Assembly: GCF_002286775.1 (NCBI RefSeq)
Contig: NZ_NSGJ01000006.1
Span: forward strand, 62,001 to 126,000
Direction of reading: 5' to 3'
Length of the DNA stretch: 64,000 nucleotides
Source: Myroides sp. N17-2
GTDB lineage: Bacteria; Bacteroidota; Bacteroidia; Flavobacteriales; Flavobacteriaceae
The first letter of the stretch is position 1. The number at the start of each line of letters is the position of its first letter. The notes under the pieces are model-generated. The model was not told the origin of the DNA. It did not search any database and worked only from the letters and a program-made list of their open reading frames with translations. Position numbers and translations under genes: made by a program. Shown here in pieces: positions 15,902-25,079 of this stretch.

Positions 15902-17377
15902 ATGCATAAGTTATTTGTTTTTTTAGAGAAAAAGAGACTTGCACGTAATGGTGGTGAACAGATGAATACGCTATTAAAGGTGTTTAAGTGGTTGGCTATT
16001 GTTTACTTTGGTTTTATCTTTTTGATGCTAGGGATTAGTGGATTCTTTGCTATAGAGAAAGCTGCTTTAGGTATGGGTTCACCGATACAAGTCATTAGTC
16101 GTTATTGGATGTACTATATGGTCGCAGAGATGATTATGAGATTTGCATTGCAGAAGCTTCCGACAGCGAGTATTAAGCCATTACTTGTATTGCCTATTCC
16201 TAAACTGAAGATAGTTAAGTTCTATATCGGTAGCTCATTTGTCAGTGCTTTTAACTTCGTCCAATTATTATTTATAATACCCTTCGCGATTGTATGTTTT
16301 ACGCAGGGATATTCTATATTAGGAGTGTTAGCTTGGTCTATAGCAGTGTATTTATGTATCTGTACGATGCACTTCATCAATATTTTGATAGAGTCTTATA
16401 AAGTCGTTTTTATAGGAGTGATAGGTGTATTCGGATCATTAGCAGCTATTCAATATTTCGACCTATTTGACAGTACTGCTTATACGCAGTATCTATTATA
16501 TAGTGTATATGAGTATCCTGTATTAATACTAGCCTATGGAGGTGTTCTAGCGATGGCTATCTGGATGACTATTCACTACTATGTGAATAATATGTATATG
16601 GATGATCTGCTTAAGATTAAAGTAGAAGTAGGGACTACTCAAGAGATGAAGTGGTTAGATAGATTCGGTACATATGCTTCATTTTTAAAGAATGATGTGA
16701 GATTGATTATGCGTAATAAACGTGCTCGAACTACTGTGTTAATGAGTGTACTATTTATGTTCTATGGGTTCTTAGTACTTAGGCCTGGAGCTTCAGGAGA
16801 GTATTCAACTATAATGATGATAATAGTGGCGTTTATGGTATCGGGAGGATTCTTGATGATGTTTGGGCAGTATGTACCTAGTTGGGATTCTTCATATTAC
16901 CCCCTAATGATGACTCAAAATATTACATATAAGAATTATTTAAAATCCAAATGGTTAATTATCGCTTTAGGTACAGCTATCTCTATGTTAGGGTCTTTGA
17001 TCTATATTAGTACAAGTTTGGATCTAGTGTATTTAATCATTGCTACAGGGGTGTTCAATATTGGTGTTAATGGATATATCGTATTATTAGGTGGAGCATA
17101 TCTTAAGAGTCCTGTGGATCTGACAGCGAATAAGAATGTATTCGGAGATAAAAATGCCTTTAATTTAAGAGTAATGTTAATCTCACTACCTAAGATGTTC
17201 TTACCTATTATAGTGTATTATATTGGGTATATGCTATATGGGTTTTGGGGAGGTTTTGGAATGTTGGTACTTACAGGTATAGTAGGTATGTTCTTTCAAG
17301 ATGCTGCATTTAGATACATCGAGAAAATATATAAAAAGGAAAAATATAGCACAATAAATGCTTTTAAATCAAAGTAA
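15902..17377 (+). CDS. DUF5687 family ABC exporter membrane subunit
   Basis: Protein of 491 residues with about twelve hydrophobic segments. The pattern, a short basic N-terminus then many helices with a soluble loop around residues 230-270, fits the DUF5687 family, which in Bacteroidota is encoded next to an ABC ATPase. The following gene, one base after its stop, is that ATPase, so the two should form an ABC-2 type exporter. The substrate is unknown. A second in-frame ATG at residue 21 would remove the charged N-terminus typical of the family, so the first ATG is preferred. Confidence 0.87.
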   Translation: MHKLFVFLEKKRLARNGGEQMNTLLKVFKWLAIVYFGFIFLMLGISGFFAIEKAALGMGSPIQVISRYWMYYMVAEMIMRFALQKLPTASIKPLLVLPIPKLKIVKFYIGSSFVSAFNFVQLLFIIPFAIVCFTQGYSILGVLAWSIAVYLCICTMHFINILIESYKVVFIGVIGVFGSLAAIQYFDLFDSTAYTQYLLYSVYEYPVLILAYGGVLAMAIWMTIHYYVNNMYMDDLLKIKVEVGTTQEMKWLDRFGTYASFLKNDVRLIMRNKRARTTVLMSVLFMFYGFLVLRPGASGEYSTIMMIIVAFMVSGGFLMMFGQYVPSWDSSYYPLMMTQNITYKNYLKSKWLIIALGTAISMLGSLIYISTSLDLVYLIIATGVFNIGVNGYIVLLGGAYLKSPVDLTANKNVFGDKNAFNLRVMLISLPKMFLPIIVYYIGYMLYGFWGGFGMLVLTGIVGMFFQDAAFRYIEKIYKKEKYSTINAFKSK

Positions 17378-17378
17378 T

Positions 17379-18074
17379 ATGGTAGTAGTAAATAATTTAG
17401 TGAAGTCATATGGCGAACAGACTGTATTAGACATCCCCTCTTTAGAGATTAAGAAAGGACAGAGTATAGGACTGGTAGGTAATAATGGTGCAGGTAAAAC
17501 TACTTTTTTTAGCTTATTACTTGATTTGATTCAACCTACTAGCGGAAGTATTGCTATTAAAGGAGTGGTAGTAAATGAGAGCGAAGAATGGAAGAAGTGC
17601 ACAGGTTCTTTCTTTGATGATTCATTTTTGATTGGGTATTTAACACCCGAAGAATACTTTTACTTTGTTGGTGAATTAAGAGGAATGACACGTGTAGAGA
17701 TTGATGAGTACTTAAAAGTACATGGAAATTTCTTTAATGAAGAGGTTCTAAATCAGCGTAAATACTTACGTGACTTCTCTAAAGGAAATCAAAAGAAAGT
17801 GGGAATCATTGCTGCTTTTATGGGTAATCCTGAATTAGTAGTATTAGATGAGCCTTTTGCAAATCTTGACCCTACAACGCAACTTAGATTAAAAGAATTA
17901 GTAAAGCAGAAGATGCAGAGTAGAGAAATAGCAATCATTATCTCTAGTCATGACCTTCAGCATACATACGAGGTATCAGATCGTATTATCGCTTTAGAAA
18001 AAGGACAAGTAATGAAGGATGTATTGACAGAAGAAATAACATTTGAGGCATTGGAAGAGTTCTTCCAAGTCTAG
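17379..18074 (+). CDS. ABC transporter ATP-binding protein
   Basis: Protein of 231 residues. Walker A is GNNGAGKTTF (about 36-45), the signature is a divergent FSKGNQKKVG (about 134-143), and Walker B with the catalytic glutamate is LVVLDEPFANLDP (about 154-166), with the switch histidine in ISSHD. It energises the DUF5687 membrane protein encoded immediately upstream. The frame opens earlier at 17358 inside the previous gene; the ATG at 17379, just after the upstream TAA, gives a normal N-terminus. Confidence 0.93.
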   Translation: MVVVNNLVKSYGEQTVLDIPSLEIKKGQSIGLVGNNGAGKTTFFSLLLDLIQPTSGSIAIKGVVVNESEEWKKCTGSFFDDSFLIGYLTPEEYFYFVGELRGMTRVEIDEYLKVHGNFFNEEVLNQRKYLRDFSKGNQKKVGIIAAFMGNPELVVLDEPFANLDPTTQLRLKELVKQKMQSREIAIIISSHDLQHTYEVSDRIIALEKGQVMKDVLTEEITFEALEEFFQV

Positions 18075-18466
18075 AAAATATTGTTCATATCAAGACAAAT
18101 CAATTTTGTCTTGATTGAATAGTGATTAGAATTGATTAGTTATAATGACTCTAGTAAGGCTTGTCTTTACTAGAGTTTTTTGTTTTGATTACTTTGTAGA
18201 GTATTGTTTTTTAGTTTTTTTGTTGATGTGATATTGTGTGCTATCATTATGTGGTTTTACCAGTTTTAATTGGCCATGGTGGTACAAAGAAGTTGTAATA
18301 GATGTTTTAGTAATGATTAAGATTGAATAGAATAAGATTTAAGAGATATGAAGGATGTGCAGTGATGATCAAAAAACTTTCGGAGCACTGTGAGGTTATT
18401 TTTAAAAAAGTAATGTATTTTTACATACTAAAAGTATAAAATAGTAGTTTTTAAGTAAAGCTCATT
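18075..18466. other. Intergenic region before porW/sprE
   Basis: Contains an imperfect CAAGACAA/TTGTCTTG inverted repeat near 18092-18114 and a terminator at 18148. Between 18190 and 18466 I find no frame and no exact promoter match. Confidence 0.5.
18148..18182 (+). terminator. Terminator of the ABC exporter operon
   Basis: Perfect 10-bp stem (18148-18157 with 18167-18176) followed by T6. Confidence 0.85.
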
Positions 18467-21124
18467 GTGTTGAATAATAGTATAAAATATATAATCTTTT
18501 TAGGGATACTACTGTTAGTAGGTGCTTGTTCTGTAAAGCAGGATAGGTTGATAAATAGGGGGTATCACGCTATGACGACGAGATATAATATCTTATATAA
18601 TGGTGAATTAGCGTATGATGATGCACTAGTTTCATTAAAAAAGGACTACTTTGATGACTTCTGGGAGATACTGCCTGTGGAGCGTATAGACATAAAGATA
18701 GACTCAACGAAAGAGTTTGATAGAGGTAGACCTTTAGATGCTAAAAAAAGTTCTCTACTTGAGAATGTACAGATAGATGGAAATCAAGCTGCAGGGACTG
18801 CTGAGCAAGGAGAGGTAGGGTTTAGACGTGCTGAAGATAAAGCTGCTAAGGCTATCCAAAAGCACTCTATGTATATTAAGGGGCGTGAACGTAACTTCCA
18901 AATAGATGATGCATACCTTATGCTAGGACAAGCTAGATATTATGATGGTCGATTCGTGCCTGCGCTTGAGGCTTTTAATTATATTTTATATAAATATCCT
19001 GATGGAAGTCTTATTGATGATGCGGTTATATGGCGTGAGAAGACTAATGTGCGTCTTACGTATGATGATATAGCGATTAAGAACCTTAAGGTTTTATTAC
19101 GTGATAAGAAAGCGAGATTAAGTAAACAACAGTTAGCAGATGCTAATGCTACGCTTACACAAGCTTATATCAATATTGAAGAATATCAAGAAGCAATTAA
19201 TCCATTAAAAGTAGCAATAGAGAATACGCGTGATACAGAAGAACGCGCTAGGTATACCTTTATTTTAGGTCAGCTTTATGGAAGACTTGGTAATAAGGCT
19301 GAGGCAGCATCAGCATTCAGTACAGTTATCGAGATGAATAGAAAGAGTCCTCGCTCTTACGTCATTCAATCACATGCACAGGAATTTGGAATTAATCCTG
19401 TAAATGCTAAAGATTCATTGGCATTTCTAAAAAAATATAAAAGACTTATCAAGGACCGTGAGAATAGAGCATACTTAGATGTACTTCATCGTCAGGTAGG
19501 ACTATTCTATGAAGGGAAAGGCAATACAAAAGAAGCGCTTAAGTCTCTTAAACGAGCTGTAAAGTTGAGTAAAGGAGACAAACAACTTAAGGCTCAAAAC
19601 TATTTGAGTATAGCTGAAATTTATTTTAATGAAGCTGGGTATGCTCAAGCAGGACAATATTATGACAGTGTATTATCTATTATGCCCGCTAAAGCTAAAG
19701 ATCGTTTTAGGATTACTAAACGACGTGATGCACTGCGTGATGTAGTAGCATTTGAGAAGGTCGCTCATACTAATGATAGTATACTCCGTTTAGTTGCGAT
19801 GAGTGATGATCAGCGTATCTCATACTTCCAAAAATATGTAGATAATCTTCGAAAGGAAGATTTTAGGAAACTTCAAGCGAATCTAAAAGGTAAAAAAGCA
19901 GGTAATCAAGATTACTTTAATATGGCAAACTTCGGTACTGCTATAGAACAAGCTTTCGACATTAATGCTCCTATGGGAGGAGGAAGTTCTACATTCTATT
20001 TTTACTCACAACAGGCTTCTTCACAAGGAAAACAAGATTTTAGAAGACGTTGGGGGAATAGACCTTTAGTGGATAATTGGAGATGGGCAAGTGATGTTCA
20101 AGAGGCACAGAATAATGTAGTCTTAGAGGCAGCTGTTACAAATACTCAAGGTGGAGGTAATACGAATACACAAGAAACATTTAATGATGCTAGATATGAT
20201 ATAAATGCCTATATCAGTAAGATACCAACTGATGTTAATGAGATAGCGTCTCTGAAGAAAGATAGAGATTTCGCTTATTTCCAATTGGGATCAATGTATG
20301 CAGATCGCTTTAAGAAATATGATTTGGCAAATGGACGATTAGAAGCATTACTGACTTTTGATCCTGTAGAACGCTTGGTGTTACCAAGTATGTATAAGTT
20401 ATATAAAATCTATTTAGAGATCAATATGGCTAAGGCTATGGCGATGAAAGATCGTATCATCAGCCAGTATCCTAATTCGAGATACGCTAAACTATTACAG
20501 AATATATCTATGGATAGGATAGATGATCTGTCTCCTGAACAAATCTATGCTCAGGCATATAAGGTATATGCAGCAGGTGGTGATTATAACAATGCTTTAA
20601 AAGCGATAGATAATGCGTTAGAACGCTTTGACGACGATGGATATGTAAGTAAGTTAGAGTTGTTAAAGGCACATGTTATTGGGAAGCTTAAGGGAATTGA
20701 AGCTTATAAAGAAGCTCTTAATTTCGTAGCGTTAACTTACAGTTCGTCACGTGAAGGAAAAGAGGCAGAACAGATACTTAAGACAACGATTCCTAAGTTA
20801 GAGAGTAGAAACTTTACGAATACGGAAAGTAAAAACTGGAAAGTAGTTTTATTAGTTAATAATAAGGAAGGTGTTGACAGTCAAAGTTTAAGTCGTACTT
20901 TTATACAGATTTCGACAAATAATAGCAGTAGAGGTATTAAGTATTCTGAAGATGCGTATGTGGATGGAGGTGAATTCTTAGTGTTACACGGATTTAAGTC
21001 GAAGGCTGAGGCGGATAGTGTGGCACAAAACATAGGAGGTGGTGCCGTATCTATAAGTGCGGATAATTATACAGTCGTTCAAATTAAGAAAAATTGGGTG
21101 GAGTATATAAAGCCAAAAGAATAG
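18467..21124 (+). CDS. porW: PorW/SprE-type TPR lipoprotein of type IX secretion and gliding
   Basis: Protein of 885 residues with a lipoprotein signal peptide ending LLLVGACS (cysteine at residue 21). The start is a GTG (18467) or the next codon TTG; there is no ATG. The body is mostly helical with tetratricopeptide-like units at about 150-420 and 570-720. The opening INRGYHAMTTRYNILYNG and the overall length match PorW/SprE, a periplasmic or outer-membrane associated component needed for type IX protein secretion and gliding. Bactofilin and ATP synthase genes follow closely. Confidence 0.88.
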   Translation: MLNNSIKYIIFLGILLLVGACSVKQDRLINRGYHAMTTRYNILYNGELAYDDALVSLKKDYFDDFWEILPVERIDIKIDSTKEFDRGRPLDAKKSSLLENVQIDGNQAAGTAEQGEVGFRRAEDKAAKAIQKHSMYIKGRERNFQIDDAYLMLGQARYYDGRFVPALEAFNYILYKYPDGSLIDDAVIWREKTNVRLTYDDIAIKNLKVLLRDKKARLSKQQLADANATLTQAYINIEEYQEAINPLKVAIENTRDTEERARYTFILGQLYGRLGNKAEAASAFSTVIEMNRKSPRSYVIQSHAQEFGINPVNAKDSLAFLKKYKRLIKDRENRAYLDVLHRQVGLFYEGKGNTKEALKSLKRAVKLSKGDKQLKAQNYLSIAEIYFNEAGYAQAGQYYDSVLSIMPAKAKDRFRITKRRDALRDVVAFEKVAHTNDSILRLVAMSDDQRISYFQKYVDNLRKEDFRKLQANLKGKKAGNQDYFNMANFGTAIEQAFDINAPMGGGSSTFYFYSQQASSQGKQDFRRRWGNRPLVDNWRWASDVQEAQNNVVLEAAVTNTQGGGNTNTQETFNDARYDINAYISKIPTDVNEIASLKKDRDFAYFQLGSMYADRFKKYDLANGRLEALLTFDPVERLVLPSMYKLYKIYLEINMAKAMAMKDRIISQYPNSRYAKLLQNISMDRIDDLSPEQIYAQAYKVYAAGGDYNNALKAIDNALERFDDDGYVSKLELLKAHVIGKLKGIEAYKEALNFVALTYSSSREGKEAEQILKTTIPKLESRNFTNTESKNWKVVLLVNNKEGVDSQSLSRTFIQISTNNSSRGIKYSEDAYVDGGEFLVLHGFKSKAEADSVAQNIGGGAVSISADNYTVVQIKKNWVEYIKPKE

Positions 21125-21162
21125 AATACAGAGAATACAGTCGAAAAAAAAGATAAAAAATT

Positions 21163-21558
21163 ATGTTTCAAAAAAGTAAAGAAAACGGGTCAATAGATCA
21201 GTTAGGTAAGACAAATAGAATTATTGAGGCGACAATAATTAGAGGAGATATTGAGGCGCTATCTGACATACGTTTAGATGGTGAGTTACATGGGAACTTA
21301 AAAGTAAAAGGTAAAGTAGTTGTAGGCCCGCAAGCAAAAATCATAGGAAATGTAGAATGTGAGAATGCTGATGTAGAGGGATTTGTGGAAGGAGTACTAA
21401 ACGTAAAGGACTTACTTCATGTTAAGGAGACTGCTACTATAAAAGGAGACTTGTTAATTGGACGTTTATCTGTAGTGCCTGGAGCGAAAATACAAGTTAA
21501 ATGTGATATGGTGATTGGAGGAGATTCAACAAGTAGTTCAGATAAAAAGAGTAAATAG
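21163..21558 (+). CDS. Bactofilin (polymer-forming cytoskeletal protein)
   Basis: Protein of 131 residues with the bactofilin beta-helix at about 22-115: repeating short strands and glycines as in GDIEALSDIRLDGELHGNL. Bactofilins polymerise without nucleotide and shape the envelope. It follows porW/sprE by 38 bases and precedes the AtpZ-like gene by 6, so it is likely co-transcribed with both. Confidence 0.92.
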   Translation: MFQKSKENGSIDQLGKTNRIIEATIIRGDIEALSDIRLDGELHGNLKVKGKVVVGPQAKIIGNVECENADVEGFVEGVLNVKDLLHVKETATIKGDLLIGRLSVVPGAKIQVKCDMVIGGDSTSSSDKKSK

Positions 21559-21564
21559 AATCAG

Positions 21565-21780
21565 GTGAGTAAAAATTCTAGACCCAATCGTTGGTTGAGC
21601 TTAATTAATATGCCTATACAGATGGGAGTTATTATTTATTTGTTTCACTTATTAGGGACTTGGTTAGATGATAAATACAATTTAGCGGATGGATTAGCAA
21701 ATAAAATTTGTACGTTACTAGGAGTAGGATTAGCTTTGTACCAAGTTATTAAACAAGTGAATCAATTAAATAAAGATTAA
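21565..21780 (+). CDS. AtpZ/AtpI-like ATP synthase accessory protein
   Basis: Protein of 71 residues, GTG start, with two membrane segments (about 14-34 and 43-62). It resembles the AtpI/AtpZ family, small proteins at the head of atp operons involved in ATP synthase assembly or Mg2+/Ca2+ entry. Its final base overlaps the ATG of the next gene. Confidence 0.82.
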   Translation: MSKNSRPNRWLSLINMPIQMGVIIYLFHLLGTWLDDKYNLADGLANKICTLLGVGLALYQVIKQVNQLNKD

Positions 21781-22178
21781 TGGATAAAGGAACATTAGGT
21801 CTAGGACTAAAGATATTAGGCGTATTAGCTATAGCATTTGCATTACATTTTGCACTTTTTACATTTACTGACTTTGGACAGTCATTTGTAGAATTAGGGT
21901 ATTCATTAGTAGGTTTTTATGGTTTTGAGCTTCTGTTTACGATAGGTATATTGTTTGCAATGGAAGGAATCAAAACAAGTATGCCTAATAGTTTAGGTTA
22001 TGTTTTTTTAGGGTTTATAACAGTTCGTTTATTAGCGAGTTATTTGTTTGTAAGAGCTGGATTAGATAGCGAGAAGGTTGACGAGTTATTTAAGTATAAT
22101 TTTCTATTAGTCGTGATGATTTATTTAGGAGGAGATGCTTTTGTAGCTTATCATGTTTTAAACAAAAAGGAAAATTAA
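21780..22178 (+). CDS. Four-helix membrane protein at the head of the atp cluster (DUF6168-like)
   Basis: Protein of 132 residues with four hydrophobic segments (about 7-27, 36-58, 68-88, 103-124). It occupies the position where other bacteria encode the second AtpI-type protein. I believe flavobacterial homologues carry the label DUF6168; function unknown. It overlaps the preceding gene by one base, implying translational coupling. A weak terminator and the atpB promoter separate it from atpB. Confidence 0.8.
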   Translation: MDKGTLGLGLKILGVLAIAFALHFALFTFTDFGQSFVELGYSLVGFYGFELLFTIGILFAMEGIKTSMPNSLGYVFLGFITVRLLASYLFVRAGLDSEKVDELFKYNFLLVVMIYLGGDAFVAYHVLNKKEN

Positions 22179-22180
22179 GA

Positions 22181-22206
22181 GGTGTTTTTAAAACACTTTT
22201 TTAGTG
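22181..22206 (+). terminator. Weak terminator before atpB
   Basis: Short stem GTGTTT/AAACAC (22182-22187 with 22191-22196) and a T run; suggests the accessory genes and the core atp genes are separate transcripts. Confidence 0.5.
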
Positions 22207-22397
22207 CTACTTAGTCTTTTTTTGTATTATCAATATTAACGTGTATGCTAAATAAAAAAGGTTATATCTGTATAAGATAGTCTTGATTAGTAAATAAATA
22301 CACTATAATGGTTGTAATAATTCAAATTTAAAGGGAGTGTAAGTAAATATAATAAAAAAAAGTTTGATAAGAAACTATGATTGTCTAAGATTTATTG

Positions 22398-22405
22398 TAG
22401 TTTTG
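22398..22405 (+). promoter_or_regulatory. Promoter -7 element for atpB-G
   Basis: TAGTTTTG, exact match to TAnnTTTG, 42 bases before atpB. Confidence 0.6.
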
Positions 22406-22446
22406 CACAAAATTTTAAGAACCATAAATATTCAAGAAGTTAAGGT

Positions 22447-23643
22447 ATGGTGACTCTGAAGAAATCACTGAATTTATTAGCAGCTGTAATTTTTACAGCA
22501 TCGTCGGTATTTTCGTACGCACAAAGTAATGCTCAAAATCTTGGAGATTCTATCCAGGAGACTGAGCAATCAATTGATGAAACTGTAAATGCCGCTGAAG
22601 AGGCAGTGCATGAAGCTGTAGCAGAACATGTAGAAGGTGAGAAATCACAAGCTGAAAAAGTGCAAGAGCATATCACGCACCACTTAGCAGATGATTATTC
22701 ATTCATCTTTTTCTCTGATGAGGCTACTGGTAAACACTACGGATTTTCATTGCCAGTTATTTTAATAGACAATGGTCTTAAAGTATTTATGTCATCTGAG
22801 TTTAACTACGGAGAAAACGTAGTTGAAAAGGACGGACAAAACTACAAGTTATATCACGGTAAGATATACAAAACTGATGCTGCAGGTACTATTGAGTACG
22901 ATGCAGAGCATCATCCAACAAATGAGAAACCACTAGATTTCTCTATTACTAAGAATGTAGCATCATTATTCTTTACTACATTTTTATTATTCATCATGTT
23001 CTTAGGATTAGCTAAGACATACAAAAAGGGACCAAATAACCTTCCAAAAGGTTTTGCTAGAGCTTTAGAGCCTATGGTTCTTTATGTACGTGATGAGATG
23101 GCAGTTCCGAATATCGGAAAAGACAAGTACAAAAAGTTTATGCCATACTTATTATCAGTATTCTTTTTGATTTTCTTATTGAATTTATTGGGATTGACTC
23201 CACTTGGATTTAACGTTACTGGAAGTATTTCGGTGACTGCTTGTTTAGCAATCTTCACATTTATAATCACACAGTTTTCTGCAAATAAAGATTATTGGAA
23301 GCACATGTTCTGGATGCCAGGTGTGCCAGTACCAATGAAAATTATGTTAGCACCTATCGAAGTGTTAGGAGCTATAATCAAACCATTCTCATTAATGGTT
23401 CGTTTATTCGCTAACATCATCGCTGGTCACTCAGTAGTATTTGGACTTATCGCTATCATCTTCGTAATGAAAGAAGCTTTAGGAACAGGTGGTGCAATCG
23501 GAGTAGGATTTTTATTATCTACGTTCTTAGTTATCTTGGAAATATTGGTAGCGTTCTTACAGGCGTTTATTTTCACAATGTTGTCTTCTCTGTTTATCGG
23601 AATGGCAGTTGCTGAGCACGAACATGATGAAGCACATCACTAG
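22447..23643 (+). CDS. atpB: F-type ATP synthase subunit a with signal peptide and extended N-terminus
   Basis: Membrane subunit a of the proton-translocating F0 sector. The essential arginine is in FSLMVRLFANIIAGH (about residue 319), beside the subunit c ring. At 398 residues it is much longer than the roughly 270 of E. coli. The surplus is an N-terminal signal-peptide-like segment (residues 1-26, ending SYAQ), then an acidic, histidine-containing helical stretch to about residue 80, then a segment before the first core helix at about 178. The C-terminus is also histidine-rich. First gene of atpB-E-F-H-A-G. Confidence 0.93.
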   Translation: MVTLKKSLNLLAAVIFTASSVFSYAQSNAQNLGDSIQETEQSIDETVNAAEEAVHEAVAEHVEGEKSQAEKVQEHITHHLADDYSFIFFSDEATGKHYGFSLPVILIDNGLKVFMSSEFNYGENVVEKDGQNYKLYHGKIYKTDAAGTIEYDAEHHPTNEKPLDFSITKNVASLFFTTFLLFIMFLGLAKTYKKGPNNLPKGFARALEPMVLYVRDEMAVPNIGKDKYKKFMPYLLSVFFLIFLLNLLGLTPLGFNVTGSISVTACLAIFTFIITQFSANKDYWKHMFWMPGVPVPMKIMLAPIEVLGAIIKPFSLMVRLFANIIAGHSVVFGLIAIIFVMKEALGTGGAIGVGFLLSTFLVILEILVAFLQAFIFTMLSSLFIGMAVAEHEHDEAHH

Positions 23644-23697
23644 GAAATTAAGTATTAGAAAAAAGTAAAATTTGTTTAATTAATATATACAATCATT

Positions 23698-23892
23698 ATG
23701 ACAATCCCAACTATTATTGGTGCAGGTCTTATCGTAATCGGAGCTGGTTACGGTTTAGGTAAAATTGGTTCTTCTGCAATGGACGCTATTGCTCGTCAAC
23801 CAGAAGCTGCTGGAAAAATCCAAACTGCAATGATTATTATTGGAGCTTTATTAGAAGGTTTAGCATTCGGTGCTTTAATCTTAGGTAAATAG
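23698..23892 (+). CDS. atpE: F-type ATP synthase subunit c
   Basis: Proteolipid of 64 residues: two helices joined by the polar loop ARQPEA (about 33-38). The ion-binding carboxylate is the glutamate in GALLEGLAFG (residue 53). The extra serine/threonine ligands typical of sodium rings are not evident, so protons are the likely ion. The gene is followed by a long hairpin before atpF. Confidence 0.95.
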   Translation: MTIPTIIGAGLIVIGAGYGLGKIGSSAMDAIARQPEAAGKIQTAMIIIGALLEGLAFGALILGK

Positions 23893-23910
23893 TCCAAGAC
23901 AAGTAAAAAG

Positions 23911-23943
23911 AGTTTATCTGCAACGGTTGGTTGCAGGTAAACT
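23911..23943 (+). promoter_or_regulatory. Hairpin between atpE and atpF
   Basis: A 14-bp stem (23911-23924 with 23930-23943), one G-T pair, loop GGTTG, with no T-tract. It may protect the 3' end of atpE mRNA or moderate read-through; the c subunit is needed in many copies. Confidence 0.7.
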
Positions 23944-23987
23944 TCTTAATTAAACAACATAGGTATTAAAAAGTATAATTTTATATA

Positions 23988-24488
23988 ATGGATAAATTAA
24001 TTAACGATTTCAGTTTTGGATTATTTTTCTGGCAGTTTATCATTTTAGTGGTAATTGTATTTATATTAGGAAAATTCGCATGGAAACCAATTGTAAATGC
24101 TTTAGAGGCTCGTGAAGAGGGAATCGCTGATGCATTAGCAGCTGCTGAAAATGCTAAAAGAGAAATGGCTAATTTAAAAGCTGATAACGAGAAATTATTA
24201 GCAGAAGCTCGTACTGAGCGTGATGCTTTAATTAAAGAAGCTCGTGAGATTAAAGAGAAAATGTTAGCTGATGCTAAAGCTGAAGGTGAAGCTGTAGGTG
24301 AGAAAATGATTGCTCAAGCTAAAGCTGCTATCGCAAGTGAAAAAGCTGCTGCTATCGTTGAGTTAAAAACTCAAGTTTCTTCTATTTCTATCGAAATCGC
24401 TGAAAAATTATTAAAAGAACAATTAGCTAACACTGAAGCTCAAGCAAAATTGGTTGAGAAGATGTTAGACGAAGTTAAATTAAACTAA
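23988..24488 (+). CDS. atpF: F-type ATP synthase subunit b
   Basis: Peripheral stalk subunit, 166 residues. One membrane helix (about 10-30) is followed by KFAWKPIVNALEAREEGIAD and a long charged, alanine-rich coiled coil to the end. It links F0 to the delta subunit of F1. Thirteen bases separate it from atpH. Confidence 0.95.
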   Translation: MDKLINDFSFGLFFWQFIILVVIVFILGKFAWKPIVNALEAREEGIADALAAAENAKREMANLKADNEKLLAEARTERDALIKEAREIKEKMLADAKAEGEAVGEKMIAQAKAAIASEKAAAIVELKTQVSSISIEIAEKLLKEQLANTEAQAKLVEKMLDEVKLN

Positions 24489-24501
24489 TAAAAGGATCAT
24501 T

Positions 24502-25038
24502 ATGATAAGCACTAGAGCAGCTGCAAGATATGCAAAAGCAATGCTAGAAGTTTCTGTTGAAAAAGGAAATGCTGAAGCTATTAATAGCGATATGATCTTG
24601 ATCTCTGAATCAGTTTCTCAAAGTGAAGACTTAAAAGTATTCTTAACTAATCCTACTATCACTGGTGAGATTAAATTAAGTGCTTTAGTAGAAGTATTCG
24701 CTAATGTTGATCAAAGTACAAAAGAGTTGTTTAAAGTGCTTAAAGCAAATAATAGATTCGAAATATTAGGATCTATAGCTTTAAAGTTCCAAGAACAATA
24801 TGACACTTTGAAAGGTATAGAGAAAGTTGTAGTTACTACAGCTATCCCAATGGATGCCGCTTTAGAGAGCAAAGTTTTATCTAAAGTTCAAAGTTTAGCT
24901 CCTGGAAAACAGATTGTTATTTCAAACATAGTAGATGCTTCTATCTTAGGAGGATTTATCTTGAAAATGGGAGATAAACAGTACAATGCTTCAATAGCGA
25001 GTCAATTACAAGTTTTAAAAAGAGAATTAACTAATTAA
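24502..25038 (+). CDS. atpH: F-type ATP synthase subunit delta
   Basis: Protein of 178 residues that joins subunit b to the alpha subunit at the top of F1. N-terminal ISTRAAARYAKAMLEV is the family opening, and the C-terminal GGFILKMGDKQYNASIASQL is typical. Confidence 0.95.
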   Translation: MISTRAAARYAKAMLEVSVEKGNAEAINSDMILISESVSQSEDLKVFLTNPTITGEIKLSALVEVFANVDQSTKELFKVLKANNRFEILGSIALKFQEQYDTLKGIEKVVVTTAIPMDAALESKVLSKVQSLAPGKQIVISNIVDASILGGFILKMGDKQYNASIASQLQVLKRELTN

Positions 25039-25048
25039 AAAATCACCG

Positions 25049-25062
25049 CACGAATGTTCGTG
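25049..25062 (+). promoter_or_regulatory. Hairpin between atpH and atpA
   Basis: Perfect 6-bp stem CACGAA/TTCGTG with a 2-base centre, in the 41-base gap before atpA. No T-tract. Confidence 0.5.
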
Positions 25063-25079
25063 TATAAACATAGATAAAA

